Made by a program: the position numbers and the translations under genes | Notes under the pieces: model-generated | Databases searched by the model: none | Seen by the model: only the letters and a program-made list of their open reading frames with translations | Told to the model about the DNA's origin: nothing | In this document: piece after piece, positions 6,418 through 6,620 of the stretch | Layout of the letters: each line of letters starts with the position of its first letter | Position numbering within the stretch: position 1 is the stretch's first letter | Assembly (NCBI GenBank): GCA_031268685.1 | Contig: JAIRWW010000267.1 | Location: forward strand, 1 to 6,620 | Direction: 5' to 3' | DNA: 6,620 nucleotides | Source of the DNA: Azoarcus sp. | GTDB lineage: Bacteria > Pseudomonadota > Gammaproteobacteria > Burkholderiales > Rhodocyclaceae

Positions 6418-6620
6418 ATGACACGCTCTGCCACCCCCCATGACGCAGTCTTCAAAAAATTCCTCGGCCACCCAGAAACGGCGCGGGATTTTCTGGACAT
6501 CCACCTGCCCAAACCGCTGCGCGCCATCTGCGACCTCGACACCCTGCGCCCGGAACCCAATTCCTTCGTCGAACCCGAACTGCGCGCCGCCTATTCCGAC
6601 ATTCTCTATTCGCTCAAGAC
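6418..6620 (+). CDS. Rpn-family recombination-promoting nuclease / putative transposase, 5' part only
   Basis: The first 67 codons are visible, beginning [20 protein letters not shown]. They continue with [20 protein letters not shown] and end with [19 protein letters not shown]. This is the typical N-terminus of the Rpn (YhgA-like, transposase_31, PF04754) family, whose PD-(D/E)XK-type nuclease core includes the Asp of the YSDILYS motif (Asp61 here). Family members in E. coli are DNA endonucleases that raise RecA-independent recombination, and some have anti-phage activity. The rest of the active site, including the later E.K-type residues, lies off the right edge, so intactness is unknown. 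ATG at 6418 fits where homologues start, although no clear Shine-Dalgarno precedes it. It follows polA by 99 bases in the same direction and could be read from it. Such genes are patchily distributed and often horizontally moved. Confidence 0.9.
   Translation, partial: MTRSATPHDAVFKKFLGHPETARDFLDIHLPKPLRAICDLDTLRPEPNSFVEPELRAAYSDILYSLK

Overview
The window looks like chromosomal DNA from a GC-rich Betaproteobacterium, probably of the Nitrosomonadales/Rhodocyclales type. The evidence is a BPSS1780-family membrane protein (a mainly betaproteobacterial family), a homoserine kinase of the aminoglycoside-phosphotransferase-like type beside a DUF2782 gene and polA, and an rsfS-rlmH pair. The taxonomic call is inference from gene families and synteny; no rRNA or other marker is present.

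Layout. Positions 1-3480 hold a tightly packed leftward run of six genes, in transcription order: a LOG-family nucleotide phosphoribohydrolase (3480-2761), a secreted DUF2782 protein (2732-2424), homoserine kinase thrB (2413-1454), a BPSS1780-family polytopic membrane protein (1457-495), ribosome silencing factor rsfS (469-98) and the start of rlmH (96 to beyond the left edge). The gaps are 28, 10, -4, 25 and 1 bases, so one operon is likely. A 69-base AT-tract-bearing divergent spacer (3481-3549) separates it from rightward polA (3550-6318), a full-length DNA polymerase I with intact 5'-nuclease, proofreading and polymerase motifs. After a 99-base spacer, the first 67 codons of an Rpn-family PD-(D/E)XK nuclease begin at 6418 and run off the right edge.

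How the genes relate. The run mixes jobs: nucleotide salvage (LOG), threonine biosynthesis (thrB), ribosome control and 23S rRNA modification (rsfS, rlmH), and two proteins of unknown role (DUF2782 and BPSS1780). polA is replication/repair housekeeping. The Rpn gene is the only accessory-looking element; relatives act as recombination-promoting nucleases and in anti-phage defence.

Most of the window is ordinary core genome. The parts worth a second look are small: two perfect 8-bp inverted repeats at the 3' ends of consecutive genes, one of them in the thrB initiation region; an 8-codon upstream ORF with a seven-A tract whose stop overlaps the LOG start; a TTG start for rlmH; an absent nadD at its usual place; and the Rpn gene next to polA. 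I found no RNA genes, CRISPR array, insertion sequence or convincing rho-independent terminator.
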